Below are positions 10,852-20,561 of a stretch of 64,000 bases of DNA, in pieces; the first letter of the stretch is position 1, and each line of letters begins with the position of its first letter. A model generated the notes under the pieces. It saw nothing but the letters and a program-made list of their open reading frames with translations. It was not told the origin of the DNA and did not search any database. Origin of the DNA: Candidatus Kinetoplastibacterium desouzaii TCC079E (lineage in GTDB: Bacteria; Pseudomonadota; Gammaproteobacteria; Burkholderiales; Burkholderiaceae_B); contig NC_020294.1 in NCBI RefSeq assembly GCF_000340795.1, positions 434,001 through 498,000 on the forward strand, read 5' to 3'. The position numbers and the translations under genes were made by a program.

Positions 10852-11468
10852 TAATACTCAATTAACCAACTACTTAAAATAATACGATCTATTAAATCAA
10901 CCTTATTAATATAGTGTTTAACAAAAGGCACGAGAATTTCTTTTTTATTCAAAGATGATCCTGTATTATGATTTTTTATAATTTTTAGTATTGAATGAGC
11001 CCCATTATCAAAAACATCTGATACTTCACCAATAAAAATTGAAGAACCATCTTCTAATTCACCATAAAATTTACAGCCTATTAAATCTACCCAATAATAC
11101 TCATCATTTTCTATTTTTGGAAAAAGAGACTTTGATATGTATATGCGATTTCCACGAAACATTTCAGCTTCTTCACGATTTACTACCCCAGAAATTTTAG
11201 AAAGAATATAATCATTATAAATCCTAGAACTAAGAATTTTATAATTAATAAAATTAGATTGACATACACAGTGATAAGACTGACACTTGCATGGAAGTAC
11301 CCACCAATCATAAACAGACAATAAAGAAGATTTATCCTTAGAATAAGGATAAATCTTTAATAACCCTTTAATACCGTATGATGATACTACTCTACCTAAC
11401 TCTATTAAATCATCAGGAAATAAGACAATAGAAATTGTAAACTCCGTATGGTACCAATTAAACAGCAA
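10851..11468 (-). CDS. rimM: 16S rRNA processing protein RimM
   Basis: RimM assists maturation of the 30S head domain and binds S19. [26 protein letters not shown] is the N-terminal RimM domain, and the PRC-barrel region includes [14 protein letters not shown]. The C-terminus ends [23 protein letters not shown]. The given start is TTG at 11466-11468, overlapping rpsP by 11 bases. No ATG or GTG occurs in frame before the conserved domain. A GGAG just upstream of two ATT codons (TISI) hints at a rare ATT start, which would give a protein about 11-13 residues shorter. A cysteine-rich stretch ([10 protein letters not shown]) replaces ordinary sequence near residues 60-70. Confidence 0.93.
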   Translation of the reverse strand: MLFNWYHTEFTISIVLFPDDLIELGRVVSSYGIKGLLKIYPYSKDKSSLLSVYDWWVLPCKCQSYHCVCQSNFINYKILSSRIYNDYILSKISGVVNREEAEMFRGNRIYISKSLFPKIENDEYYWVDLIGCKFYGELEDGSSIFIGEVSDVFDNGAHSILKIIKNHNTGSSLNKKEILVPFVKHYINKVDLIDRIILSSWLIEY

Positions 11469-11715
11469 TTTGTTTGCTTGAATATTCTTTAACTAATCTA
11501 GTTACTACTGGAGATAGAAGAGCTCCATTATCTTGCCAATATTTAACCCTATCTAAAGCAATTCTGATTTGATCTACATTTGAACCACTAACAGGATTAT
11601 AAAAACCTAAACGTTCTATAAATCTACCATCTCTACGATTTCGAGAATCTGCTACTACTAAATTATAAAATGGTCTTCTTTTTGACCCACCACGTGCTAA
11701 ACGAATAACTACCAT
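11458..11715 (-). CDS. rpsP: 30S ribosomal protein S16
   Basis: S16 is a small-subunit assembly protein. The 85-residue product begins [21 protein letters not shown] and contains [18 protein letters not shown], both fully typical. It is the first gene of rpsP-rimM-trmD. An AGGA lies 12 bases before the ATG at 11713-11715, and an 86-base gap to tusA upstream could hold the promoter. Confidence 0.98.
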   Translation of the reverse strand: MVVIRLARGGSKRRPFYNLVVADSRNRRDGRFIERLGFYNPVSGSNVDQIRIALDRVKYWQDNGALLSPVVTRLVKEYSSKQIAV

Positions 11716-11801
11716 AATAATTTTGATTCCTAATTAATTAAATAACTATAAATATAGTAAAAAACTCTAACATTAATTTAACAATAATTCCAAAGAGCAA
11801 T

Positions 11802-12062
11802 TTAACGTTTTTTTATTAAATGTTCAACAACTTCTAAATTATCAATAATATATTGATTCTGAGAAATAATAACATTATCAGTCTGTTTAGAAAAAATTCT
11901 AAAATCATTAGAAGCATTAATATCTGTTGTTATTATACGTAAAATTTGGCCACTCTGCATCTGAGATAGTGCCTTTTTTGCTCTTAATATAGGCAAAGGA
12001 CATTTAAGTCCTTTTGCATCAACATAAACATCAAATTTTATACTATCATTAGCAAAATTCAT
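11802..12062 (-). CDS. TusA/SirA-family sulfur carrier protein
   Basis: TusA-like proteins carry persulfide sulfur, for example to tRNA 2-thiouridine synthesis. The family signature KGLKCPLPILRAKKAL, with the persulfide cysteine in the CPxP motif, is intact near residues 19-34. The start is chosen at ATG 12060-12062 (MNFANDSIKFDVYVDAKG), because an in-frame upstream start at 12092 would overlap the end of alaS, while AAAGGA precedes the inner ATG by 13 bases. The product is 86 residues, normal for the family. It lies directly downstream of alaS. The exact sulfur pathway is not shown. Confidence 0.87.
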   Translation of the reverse strand: MNFANDSIKFDVYVDAKGLKCPLPILRAKKALSQMQSGQILRIITTDINASNDFRIFSKQTDNVIISQNQYIIDNLEVVEHLIKKR

Positions 12063-12070
12063 AATAAAAA

Positions 12071-14701
12071 TTAAATCCTTTCTGCTACCCATCTTTTAGT
12101 AGATTCAAAACCACTAAATATTAAATCAAATTCACTTGTACTACCAGTAGCTAAGTTTGATCTTCCTCCACCCTTACCTTTAACATTTGATGTTAAAAAT
12201 TTCATTATTTCATTAGCTTTAATACTGTTAACCAAATCATCAGATACTCCACAAACTAAATTAATATTTCCATTAGGTAAGTTTGTAGCTAATAAAACAA
12301 TAACTGATTTAAACTTAACTTTCAATAAATCTATAATAGTTAATAAAATATTCTGATCAAGATCTTTAAAAACATAAGAAATAATTTTTCTGTCTTTAAT
12401 TACTAAATGATCCTTAGAAGAAAGATAATCAACTAAACTAATAGATAACTTTTTACGCAAAGAATCATTTTCTTTTTCAATATCTTTTATCATGCTATTT
12501 TTCTGAACAATTTTAGATAAAACATCATCTGTAGTAGAATTAAAAAGATCATTTATTTTAGATAAAACTACAGTTTGTTTATTAGAAAAATCTACTGACC
12601 TCAATGCAGTACATGCTTCCAATCTTCTAACACCAGATGATACACTGCTTTCAGAAATAATTTTAAAAAAACCGATATCTCCAGTCTTTTTTACATGAGT
12701 TCCACCACATAACTCTAAAGATTGACCTATTGAGACTACTCTAACCATATCAGAATACTTCTCGTCAAACAAAGCCATGGCACCACTCTTAATAGCTTTA
12801 TCATATTCTAATAATGTCGTGCTAACATCAATATTTTTTATCACACAAGAATTTACTAAATTCTCTATATTGGCAATCAATTCAAGAGAAATAGGAAAAT
12901 CACTTGTAAAATCAAAACGAATCTTATTATGATCAACCAAAGAACCTCTTTGCATAACATGAGATCCTAATGTTTCCCTAAGAGCAAAATGCAATAAATG
13001 TGTAGCTGAATGATTTCGAGAAATATTTAAACGTCTTTCCACATCAAGATAAGAAGAAACATTATCACCCACAGATAACATTCCTGTTCTCAAAATACCA
13101 CAATGAACAGAAAGATTTATTCCTCCCATAAAAGTATTTTCTACAGAAAAAACAGAATTCTTGTTTTTTATAAATCCAGTATCACCAACCTGCCCACCAG
13201 ATTCTGCATAAAAAGGTGTTTTATCTATTATAATATAAACTTCTTTATCATATTGATTAATTGAATTAACAGAAACCCCATCAATATAAATAGCTAATAT
13301 TTTAGAATTATCAGTTTGAAAATGATCATAACCAACAAAGATAGAATTCAATCCATTATAGTTTAAACTCTGACTATGTAATTTAAACTTACCTGATAAT
13401 CTGGCTTTTACTCTTTGAGACTCCATTTCTCTATCAAAAGATTCTAGATCAACACTAATACCTTTTTCTCTACATACATCAGCAGTAAGATCTATAGGAA
13501 ACCCATAAGTATCATATAAATTGAATGTTGTAATTCCATCCAATTTATTACCTGAATCAATTTTAGATATACTAGCATTCAATATTTTCATACCTTTAGC
13601 TAATGTCTCACCAAAACGATCTTCTTCTTGTAAAATGATTTTTGTTATTAATTCTGATTGTTTTATAAGATCTGGATATGCACTACCCATTTCTAAAATT
13701 AGATCAGGAACTATTTTGTATAAAAAAGGACCAGAATGTCCTAATTTGTATGAATGCCTTAATGCTCTTCTAATTATGCGCCTTAAAACATAACCTCTAC
13801 CTTCATTACTTGGCAAAACTCCATCGATAATCAAAAACGAACAAGCCCTTACATGATCTGCTATAACTTTTAGAGAGTTATCATTGATATTATTAATACC
13901 TATTTTATTAGCTATTGCTAATATTAGATTCTTAAAAGTATCTGTCTCATAATTTGAATGAACATGCTGTATAACAGCAGCAATTCTTTCTAGACCCATA
14001 CCAGTATCTATACAAGGTGTAGATAAACGAGACATATTACCTTCTTGATCCATATAGAATTGCATAAATACCAGATTCCATATTTCTATATATCTATCAC
14101 CATCTAAAGAGCCTACCCCAGGAGGATCTCCCTTAAAACTTGGACCATGATCATAATAAATTTCTGAACAAGGACCACATGGTCCAACATCAGCCATTTG
14201 CCAGAAATTATCAGATGAAAATCTTGCTCCTTTATTGTCTCCAATTCTAGAAATTAAATCACATGGGACACCGATTTCCTTATTCCAAATATCATATGCT
14301 TCATCATCATCTTGATATACAGTTATAAATAGTTTATTTTCTGGTAATTTATAAACCTTTGTTAAAAGTTCCCAAGCATAATGAATAGCCTCACGTTTAA
14401 AATAATCACCAAAACTAAAATTCCCTAGCATTTCAAAAAACGTATGATGTCTAGCTGTATAACCAACATTTTCTAAGTCATTATGTTTTCCACCTGCCCT
14501 AAAACAACGTTGTACAGTTGTTATCTTTTTATGTTCTGCTTTTTCTTTCCCAATAAAAATATCTTTAAATTGGACCATACCTGAATTTGTAAATAATAAT
14601 GTTGGATCATTATTAGGAATCAAAGAAGAAGAAGGAAGAATCTTATGACCTTTTGATTCAAAGAATTGTAAAAAATTAGATCTTATTTCTGATGTTTTCA
14701 T
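12071..14701 (-). CDS. alaS: Alanyl-tRNA synthetase
   Basis: AlaRS charges tRNA-Ala and, for trans-translation, tmRNA. The 876-residue protein shows the class II core (KTTVQRCFRAGGKHNDLENVG, TARHHTFFEMLGNFSFGDYFK), the editing-domain zinc ligands (HSATHLLH near residue 563 and CGGTHVKKTGDIG near residue 667) and the C-terminal glycine-rich end of the C-Ala domain (KGKGGGRSNLATGS). The length is normal. The ATG at 14699-14701 gives the classic MKTSEIRSNFLQFFESKGH start. Confidence 0.98.
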   Translation of the reverse strand: MKTSEIRSNFLQFFESKGHKILPSSSLIPNNDPTLLFTNSGMVQFKDIFIGKEKAEHKKITTVQRCFRAGGKHNDLENVGYTARHHTFFEMLGNFSFGDYFKREAIHYAWELLTKVYKLPENKLFITVYQDDDEAYDIWNKEIGVPCDLISRIGDNKGARFSSDNFWQMADVGPCGPCSEIYYDHGPSFKGDPPGVGSLDGDRYIEIWNLVFMQFYMDQEGNMSRLSTPCIDTGMGLERIAAVIQHVHSNYETDTFKNLILAIANKIGINNINDNSLKVIADHVRACSFLIIDGVLPSNEGRGYVLRRIIRRALRHSYKLGHSGPFLYKIVPDLILEMGSAYPDLIKQSELITKIILQEEDRFGETLAKGMKILNASISKIDSGNKLDGITTFNLYDTYGFPIDLTADVCREKGISVDLESFDREMESQRVKARLSGKFKLHSQSLNYNGLNSIFVGYDHFQTDNSKILAIYIDGVSVNSINQYDKEVYIIIDKTPFYAESGGQVGDTGFIKNKNSVFSVENTFMGGINLSVHCGILRTGMLSVGDNVSSYLDVERRLNISRNHSATHLLHFALRETLGSHVMQRGSLVDHNKIRFDFTSDFPISLELIANIENLVNSCVIKNIDVSTTLLEYDKAIKSGAMALFDEKYSDMVRVVSIGQSLELCGGTHVKKTGDIGFFKIISESSVSSGVRRLEACTALRSVDFSNKQTVVLSKINDLFNSTTDDVLSKIVQKNSMIKDIEKENDSLRKKLSISLVDYLSSKDHLVIKDRKIISYVFKDLDQNILLTIIDLLKVKFKSVIVLLATNLPNGNINLVCGVSDDLVNSIKANEIMKFLTSNVKGKGGGRSNLATGSTSEFDLIFSGFESTKRWVAERI

Positions 14702-14770
14702 TAAAAAGCCAAAGAATATTTATGATGAATTATTTATTAATAACAAAAGCAATCTGAATAATAGCTGATA

Positions 14771-16033
14771 CTATATTCCTAAAAATGGAAAATCAATTTC
14801 AGGTTTTTTATCATTTATAATATCAGATAAAGCTTTACCTGAACCTAATCCCATAGTCCATCCTAAAGGACCATGACCTACGTTAACATATAAGTTGTTA
14901 ATTTTTGTTCTACCTATAATAGGAACATTTGAAGGAGTAGCAGGTCTTAATCCTGACCAATAAGAAACGTTATCAAAATCTAGAGCTTCAGGAAAAATAT
15001 ATTGAGCCATTTTAAAAATAAAATTACAGTCAACAGTACTAAGACTTCTAGAAAAACCAGTAAAACCTATTGATCCTGCAATACGCAATCTATTGCCAAA
15101 ACGAGAAATGACAATCTTGTTTTCATTATCAATTAAGCTAACATAAGGTGCTTTTTTTTCATTTTTCACTAAAAAAGTTGCAGAACAACCTTTCGCAGGA
15201 TAAAGATTTAAATTTACTCCTACAGATTTTAATATGTTATTACTATAACTACCAAGAGTAGAAACAAAATAGTCAGCATGTATAACATCGTAATAACCGT
15301 TAGAATCTATAATCTCAACACCAGTAATCTTTTTATTGTTATAAATAAGTTTATTAATATTACAATTATAATAAAATTTAACACCCTCTTCTTCACATTT
15401 TTTTGACAATGATTGTGTAAACATACGTGCATCACCACTTTCATCGTCTTTTGTAAAATAACCACCACATATACTGTCCCTGATAGTATATAAAGATGGT
15501 TCTAAATTAAGAACTTCATCAGTAGATAACAAATCCCTATTCACACCCATGGATTTCATAATATCTGCCACTTTACTAGCATAATTAAGTTCATTTGAAT
15601 CTGTATAATAACTTAATATACCTTTTTCAAGTAAATCATATTCTATATTTAAACTTTTACGTGTTTCTTTAATTAATCCCCTACTATATTTTGCCAAATT
15701 TACCATATGACGCATATTCATAAGAAAATTTTTCTGTCTACATTCATTAAAAAAACATAAAAACCATTTCCACTGATTTATATCAGTAGTAAAACTAAAA
15801 TGCATAGGACTATTCTTATTAAAAAACCATCCTATATATTGAGATAAGTTATGAAAATTTGCCCATGGTTCAGCATAAGAAACTGATATTTGACCTCCAT
15901 TAGCAAAACTTGTATCTAGTGCAGCCTTAGAAAATCTATCAATAACTATTATTTCTTCTGCTATCTTCGATTTGACCAACCACCAAGCGCTAGATATACC
16001 TTGTATACCACTACCTAAAACAACAATTTTCAT
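14771..16033 (-). CDS. dadA: D-amino acid dehydrogenase (DadA family)
   Basis: This FAD-dependent dehydrogenase oxidises D-amino acids to 2-oxo acids and feeds electrons to the respiratory chain at the inner membrane. The dinucleotide-binding motif VVLGSGIQGISSAWWL is at the N-terminus and the C-terminal FAD signature NLYVNVGHGPLGWTMGLGSGKAL is intact, as is YWSGLRPATPSNVPIIGRT. I take the ATG at 16031-16033 with AGGAG ten bases upstream rather than a TTG three codons earlier; that gives 420 residues, typical of DadA. The alanine racemase usually paired with it is not seen here, so its physiological substrate is uncertain. Confidence 0.9.
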   Translation of the reverse strand: MKIVVLGSGIQGISSAWWLVKSKIAEEIIVIDRFSKAALDTSFANGGQISVSYAEPWANFHNLSQYIGWFFNKNSPMHFSFTTDINQWKWFLCFFNECRQKNFLMNMRHMVNLAKYSRGLIKETRKSLNIEYDLLEKGILSYYTDSNELNYASKVADIMKSMGVNRDLLSTDEVLNLEPSLYTIRDSICGGYFTKDDESGDARMFTQSLSKKCEEEGVKFYYNCNINKLIYNNKKITGVEIIDSNGYYDVIHADYFVSTLGSYSNNILKSVGVNLNLYPAKGCSATFLVKNEKKAPYVSLIDNENKIVISRFGNRLRIAGSIGFTGFSRSLSTVDCNFIFKMAQYIFPEALDFDNVSYWSGLRPATPSNVPIIGRTKINNLYVNVGHGPLGWTMGLGSGKALSDIINDKKPEIDFPFLGI

Positions 16034-16098
16034 GTCAAACAAACTCCTAAAACATTAAATATAATAATGAAACAATGACATAACAATTATCGTTTATT

Positions 16099-17124
16099 TT
16101 AACTCTGAAGGTCAGACTCAGAAATAAACTCATCTGAATAAAACTCTTTTTTCGGCAAATTAGATCTTAAAACAAAATCTCTACTAGCCTTCTTTATCAT
16201 ATTACTAGACCCACAAGCATAAACTTGGAACGAAGATAAATCTTTGAAATCTTCCATAACGGCTTCATAAACATTACCAATTCTTCCAAACCAAATATTT
16301 CTAAATGAATCATCATAAACAACTGGTACATATTTAAAATTTGAACTAATTAATTCCCATGATTTAACTAATTGATTCATATATAAATCAACAGGTTTAT
16401 TTACCCCCCAATAAAAATATATTGGTCTATTAATATTTTTATAAATTATTTCTTCCATCATTGATTTAATAGGAGCAAAGCCAGTACCAGTTGCTAAAAA
16501 TATCACTGGTTTTTCTCCATTAACTTGAAAATCACAAGTTCCCAAAGGACCTTCCAAATACAATATTTCTTTTTCCTTTAAACATTTCCCTTCCATGCCA
16601 AATACATAATCAGTAAACAATCCTCCAGGCAGATGTCGAATATGGAATTCTACAAAACCATCCCTAGATGGTGAATTAGCTATAGAATAACTTCGTTTTT
16701 TACCATTTTTCATTATAAAATCAAAATATTGTCCGGCTATAAATGTAGATTCTTTATTTGAATATAATTTCATCTTTATTACAGCTATATCTATACATAT
16801 TTTTTCTATTGATATAACTTTAGATGTTACTCTAGACAAATTTCTTTCTTGATAATCATATTGAATAAACATATCTGAAAGTGGATATGTTTTACAAGTA
16901 AGTATATATCCATCAGATTTTTCTGTTTCACTTAAAGCATTAATAGAATATTCTTGCATATCATATGATCCTACAATAACTTTGCATTTGCATTTAGAAC
17001 ATCTACCATTATTACAACTATGAGGCAATGAAATTTGATTATTCTTAGCAGCCTCTAAAATAGACTTCCCTTCTTCTACTAAAACATAATCTTTAGAATT
17101 ATTTATAAAAACATGAAATGCCAT
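16099..17124 (-). CDS. Ferredoxin-domain flavin oxidoreductase (AscD-like)
   Basis: This 341-residue protein joins an N-terminal plant-type [2Fe-2S] ferredoxin domain (CNNGRCSKCKC, with the fourth cysteine in LTCKTYPL) to an FAD/NAD(P)H reductase: RSYSIAN (FAD), GPLGTC, FLATGTGFAPIKSM (nicotinamide side) and YACGSSNMIKKA. Betaproteobacterial members are annotated as CDP-6-deoxy-delta-3,4-glucoseen reductase-like, a name borrowed from sugar biosynthesis that probably does not describe the role here. It could serve as an electron donor to an unidentified partner. It stands 57 bases upstream of dadA on the same strand and is divergent from rho. Confidence 0.85.
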   Translation of the reverse strand: MAFHVFINNSKDYVLVEEGKSILEAAKNNQISLPHSCNNGRCSKCKCKVIVGSYDMQEYSINALSETEKSDGYILTCKTYPLSDMFIQYDYQERNLSRVTSKVISIEKICIDIAVIKMKLYSNKESTFIAGQYFDFIMKNGKKRSYSIANSPSRDGFVEFHIRHLPGGLFTDYVFGMEGKCLKEKEILYLEGPLGTCDFQVNGEKPVIFLATGTGFAPIKSMMEEIIYKNINRPIYFYWGVNKPVDLYMNQLVKSWELISSNFKYVPVVYDDSFRNIWFGRIGNVYEAVMEDFKDLSSFQVYACGSSNMIKKASRDFVLRSNLPKKEFYSDEFISESDLQS

Positions 17125-17770
17125 ATTATAAAATCACTATTAAATTAGAAATAATTATCCAATAAATACACTTTAAGAAATAACCATAAAAGAAAATCTT
17201 CAATATAATATGCTATATAAACAAATTAACTTTATAATTAATAACGATAATGTTTTATTATATATATTCTTTATAAATTCCATAAACTATATAGCAATTA
17301 ATAAATAAAAATATGTACATATATAATATTAAATTGTAGAAAACCCACAGACATAAAATGTATTATATTAATTTATCTTATTCTATTAAGATAAATATCT
17401 CTACATAGAAATATAAAAATTGCTAATAAATTATTATTTATCAATAAATTTTTAGGTTTTTCATTTTTTAAAAAAATATATATATCGTATAATTACTACA
17501 AAATTATTACTGTTAATGATTGACTATAATGAAAATACTGATAGAATCACTTAGATATTGAAAATCTCAAAACATGTTGAGTTATTAATTTTTATAGATT
17601 GGTTTTTAGTAAAAAATATAAAGTTAGTAACAATAATATTCTCATTAAATAAATCTCGAACTATTTTTATCTATTGTTTTTTATTTATTTGTTTTGTTTG
17701 AAAAAATCATTCAAAACTATTTTATAAAAAACTATAAATATAGAGTTCAATATTCAAAATCATAGTAAAA
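17125..17770. other. 646-base divergent gap upstream of rho
   Basis: This is the longest non-coding stretch. It has no reading frame and no tRNA. The right third contains the rho promoter (17520-17547) and about 215 bases of untranslated leader; the rest is AT-rich sequence without recognisable structure. In relatives I expect trxA next to rho, and no trace of a thioredoxin motif is visible. Confidence 0.5.
17520..17547 (+). promoter_or_regulatory. Predicted sigma-70 promoter of rho
   Basis: TTGACT (17520-17525) and TAGAAT (17542-17547) are separated by 16 bases; each differs from consensus at one position. Transcription from about 17554 would give a leader of about 215 bases before rho. Long leaders are known for rho in E. 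coli, where Rho attenuates its own synthesis. Confidence 0.55.
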
Positions 17771-19027
17771 ATGCATCTAAATGAACTAAAGACAATGCAT
17801 GTATCTCAATTACTAGAAATTGCTTCTAATTTAGAGATAGATAATGCTAACCGACTACGCAAACAAGAATTAATGTTTGCGATAATGAAGAAACGCGCTA
17901 AACAAGGAGAACAAATCTTTGGTGATGGAGTACTAGAAGTATTACCAGATGGATTTGGGTTTCTAAGATCACCAGAAACATCTTATTTAGCTAGTACAGA
18001 TGATATATACATATCACCATCTCAAATCAGAAGAATGAATCTACATACAGGCGATTCTATAGAAGGTGAAGTAAGAACACCTAAAGAGGGAGAAAGATAC
18101 TTTGCTCTAGTTAAAGTAGAAAAAGTTAATGGAGTTTCACCTGAAGTTGTTAAACATAGAATAATGTTTGAAAATCTTACTCCACTTCATCCATGTAAGC
18201 ATATTACATTAGAGCGAGAAATTAAAGGAGAAGAAAATCTTACTGGACGTATTTTAGATGTTTTTTCTCCAATTGGCAAAGGTCAACGTGGATTAATAGT
18301 AGCAAGCCCTAAATCTGGTAAAACTGTAATGATGCAACATATAGCACATGCTATTGCAGCAAATATGCCTGATGCAACATTAATAGTTTTATTAGTAGAT
18401 GAAAGACCTGAAGAAGTTACTGAGATGCAAAGAACGGTAAAAGGAGAAGTAGTTGCATCTACATTTGATGAACCTGCTACTAGACATGTTCAAGTTGCTG
18501 AAATGGTTATAGAAAAAGCCAAAAGATTAGTAGAAATGAAAAAAGATGTAGTAATACTATTAGATTCTATTACTAGATTAGCAAGAGCCTACAACACAGT
18601 TATTCCATCTTCAGGAAAGGTTTTAACTGGAGGAGTTGATGCAAATGCTTTACACAGACCAAAAAGGTTCTTTGGAGCTGCTAGAAATATAGAAGAAGGA
18701 GGTTCTTTAACTATTTTAGGAACAGCCTTAATAGATACTGGCAGCAGAATGGATGAAGTAATTTATGAAGAATTTAAAGGTACCGGCAATGCCGAGATTC
18801 ATTTAGAAAGAAGGATGGCAGAGAAAAGAGTATATCCTGCAATTAATCTTAATAAATCTGGAACAAGAAGAGAAGAATTGCTAATTAAGCAAGAATTATT
18901 ACAAAAAGTATGGGTGTTAAGAAAATTTATTCATGATATGGATGATATAGAAGCAATAGAATTCATCATAGACAAAATGCGTTCTACAAAAACCAATTCT
19001 GATTTTTTTGAAATGATGAAAAAATAA
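17771..19027 (+). CDS. rho: Transcription termination factor Rho
   Basis: Rho is the hexameric RNA-dependent ATPase that ends untranslated transcripts. The 418-residue protein has the N-terminal helical domain ([18 protein letters not shown]), the RNA-binding cold-shock fold ([19 protein letters not shown]), Walker [11 protein letters not shown] near residues 178-187, Walker [17 protein letters not shown], the Q-loop and the R-loop [10 protein letters not shown]. All are highly conserved despite the AT bias. The start ATG 17771 has no strong Shine-Dalgarno sequence. queH follows after 43 bases on the same strand, where rpmE is usual in relatives. Confidence 0.98.
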   Translation: MHLNELKTMHVSQLLEIASNLEIDNANRLRKQELMFAIMKKRAKQGEQIFGDGVLEVLPDGFGFLRSPETSYLASTDDIYISPSQIRRMNLHTGDSIEGEVRTPKEGERYFALVKVEKVNGVSPEVVKHRIMFENLTPLHPCKHITLEREIKGEENLTGRILDVFSPIGKGQRGLIVASPKSGKTVMMQHIAHAIAANMPDATLIVLLVDERPEEVTEMQRTVKGEVVASTFDEPATRHVQVAEMVIEKAKRLVEMKKDVVILLDSITRLARAYNTVIPSSGKVLTGGVDANALHRPKRFFGAARNIEEGGSLTILGTALIDTGSRMDEVIYEEFKGTGNAEIHLERRMAEKRVYPAINLNKSGTRREELLIKQELLQKVWVLRKFIHDMDDIEAIEFIIDKMRSTKTNSDFFEMMKK

Positions 19028-19070
19028 TATCTAAAATTACACATAAATACTTATTATATTTTTTGAGAAA

Positions 19071-19775
19071 ATGCTAACAAATACTATAGAAAGACCAATA
19101 ATAAAATTACCATACGGATCGAATAAAGTTCTATTACACTCTTGTTGTGCTCCATGTTCGTGCGAAGTTATAGAAACAATGATTGATTCCAAAATAAACT
19201 TTTCTATATTCTTTTATAATCCTAATATTCATCCTGAAAAAGAATATCAAATAAGGAAACAAGAAAATATTAGATTTGCCAATAAACATAATATTTATTT
19301 TATAGATGCTGATTATGATACAGAGAACTGGTTCTCAAAAATAAAAGGATTAGAAAACTCTCCTGAAAGAGGTGAACGTTGTACAATTTGTTTTGATATG
19401 CGCCTAGAACGTACAGCTTTATATGCATATGAGAATGGTTTTGATACTATATCTACGTCACTTGGTATTTCTAGATGGAAAGATATAAATCAGATAAACA
19501 AATCAGGCGTTCTTGCAGCCTCAAGATATAATAATATCATTTATTGGGATTATAATTGGAGAAAACGAGGAGGATCTCAAAGAATGATATCGATAAGTAA
19601 AATTGAAAATTTCTATCAACAAGAGTACTGCGGTTGCGTATACTCTCTAAGAGACACAAACAAGGCTAGGAAAGAACGTGGTTTCGGTAGGATTAAAATA
19701 GGAGAGAAATTCTATAAAAACCTCAATATTGAATCTCTTGATAATCATGAGATTTGCAATGATAATGATGACTAA
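19071..19775 (+). CDS. queH: Epoxyqueuosine reductase QueH
   Basis: QueH (formerly DUF208) performs the last step of queuosine synthesis in tRNA, reducing epoxyqueuosine; it is unrelated to QueG. The cysteine motifs [13 protein letters not shown] (near residues 22-34) and [16 protein letters not shown] (near residues 102-117) are the expected iron-sulfur and redox ligands, and [10 protein letters not shown] is also conserved. The length of 234 residues is normal. Its 3' end overlaps the convergent ZIP transporter gene by 53 bases, so the C-terminal tail ([10 protein letters not shown]) is probably under little constraint. Confidence 0.9.
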   Translation: MLTNTIERPIIKLPYGSNKVLLHSCCAPCSCEVIETMIDSKINFSIFFYNPNIHPEKEYQIRKQENIRFANKHNIYFIDADYDTENWFSKIKGLENSPERGERCTICFDMRLERTALYAYENGFDTISTSLGISRWKDINQINKSGVLAASRYNNIIYWDYNWRKRGGSQRMISISKIENFYQQEYCGCVYSLRDTNKARKERGFGRIKIGEKFYKNLNIESLDNHEICNDNDD

Positions 19776-20541
19776 TATTTGTTAGATTGTATATAATAAA
19801 TATACCCATAAATATAAACAACAACTGAATTAAATGTTTATTGAAGGTTTTCTTATATTCATGCATTTGAGGTATAAGATCAGCAATAGCTATATATATA
19901 AAGCTACTTGCAGCTATTACTAATGCAAATGGTGTTAATTGTTGAACTGATTGTAGTATAAAATACCCTATTAATCCACCAATAGATGAAAACAAGCTAG
20001 AAATTAAGATCATCATTAATGATGTTGACCTATTTAATCCAGAATTTCTTAAAACAACAAAATCACATAACTTATGAGGAATTTCATGAACAGCAATAGA
20101 TAAAGACGTTAAAACCCCAAGTAAAGGATAAGTCAAGAAAGCTGCTGAAATAAGTATGCCATCTGAAAAATTATGTAAAGAACTACCTATCAAAATAATA
20201 ATTCCACCAGATCCTGCTTCCGATTTATCATGACCATGACTATGACCATGGCCGTCTCCTTCATAATGATGATTATGACGTAATAGCGATACTTTCTCTA
20301 AAATCACAAAACATATTATTGAAATCAACATTACTTTAAAAATAATATCTGCATTATTATCTAAATGTTCATAGGCTTCTGGTAGTAAATGCAAAAAAGA
20401 TACAGATAAAAAAATCCCAACAGATAAACTAATCATATTATGCATATATCTAGAAAAAACGCTATAAGTTAACCAATTAGCTATACACACAGCAATCAAA
20501 CCACTAGATAAAGTAGAAACTAAAATATAAAAAATTATCAT
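19723..20541 (-). CDS. ZIP-family divalent metal transporter
   Basis: This inner-membrane transporter of zinc or iron has seven to eight hydrophobic segments. A histidine-rich cytoplasmic loop ([20 protein letters not shown]) is followed by the two metal-site helices HNFSDGILI and [10 protein letters not shown], diagnostic for ZIP proteins. I use the ATG at 20539-20541; the TTG at 20580 would overlap polA by 19 bases. This gives 272 residues. It lies 20 bases after polA on the same strand and overlaps queH tail to tail. Direction and metal cannot be read from sequence; import of Zn2+ is the family norm. Confidence 0.87.
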   Translation of the reverse strand: MIIFYILVSTLSSGLIAVCIANWLTYSVFSRYMHNMISLSVGIFLSVSFLHLLPEAYEHLDNNADIIFKVMLISIICFVILEKVSLLRHNHHYEGDGHGHSHGHDKSEAGSGGIIILIGSSLHNFSDGILISAAFLTYPLLGVLTSLSIAVHEIPHKLCDFVVLRNSGLNRSTSLMMILISSLFSSIGGLIGYFILQSVQQLTPFALVIAASSFIYIAIADLIPQMHEYKKTFNKHLIQLLFIFMGIFIIYNLTNISHHYHCKSHDYQEIQY

Positions 20542-20561
20542 ATAAAAAACACAAAAAAATA

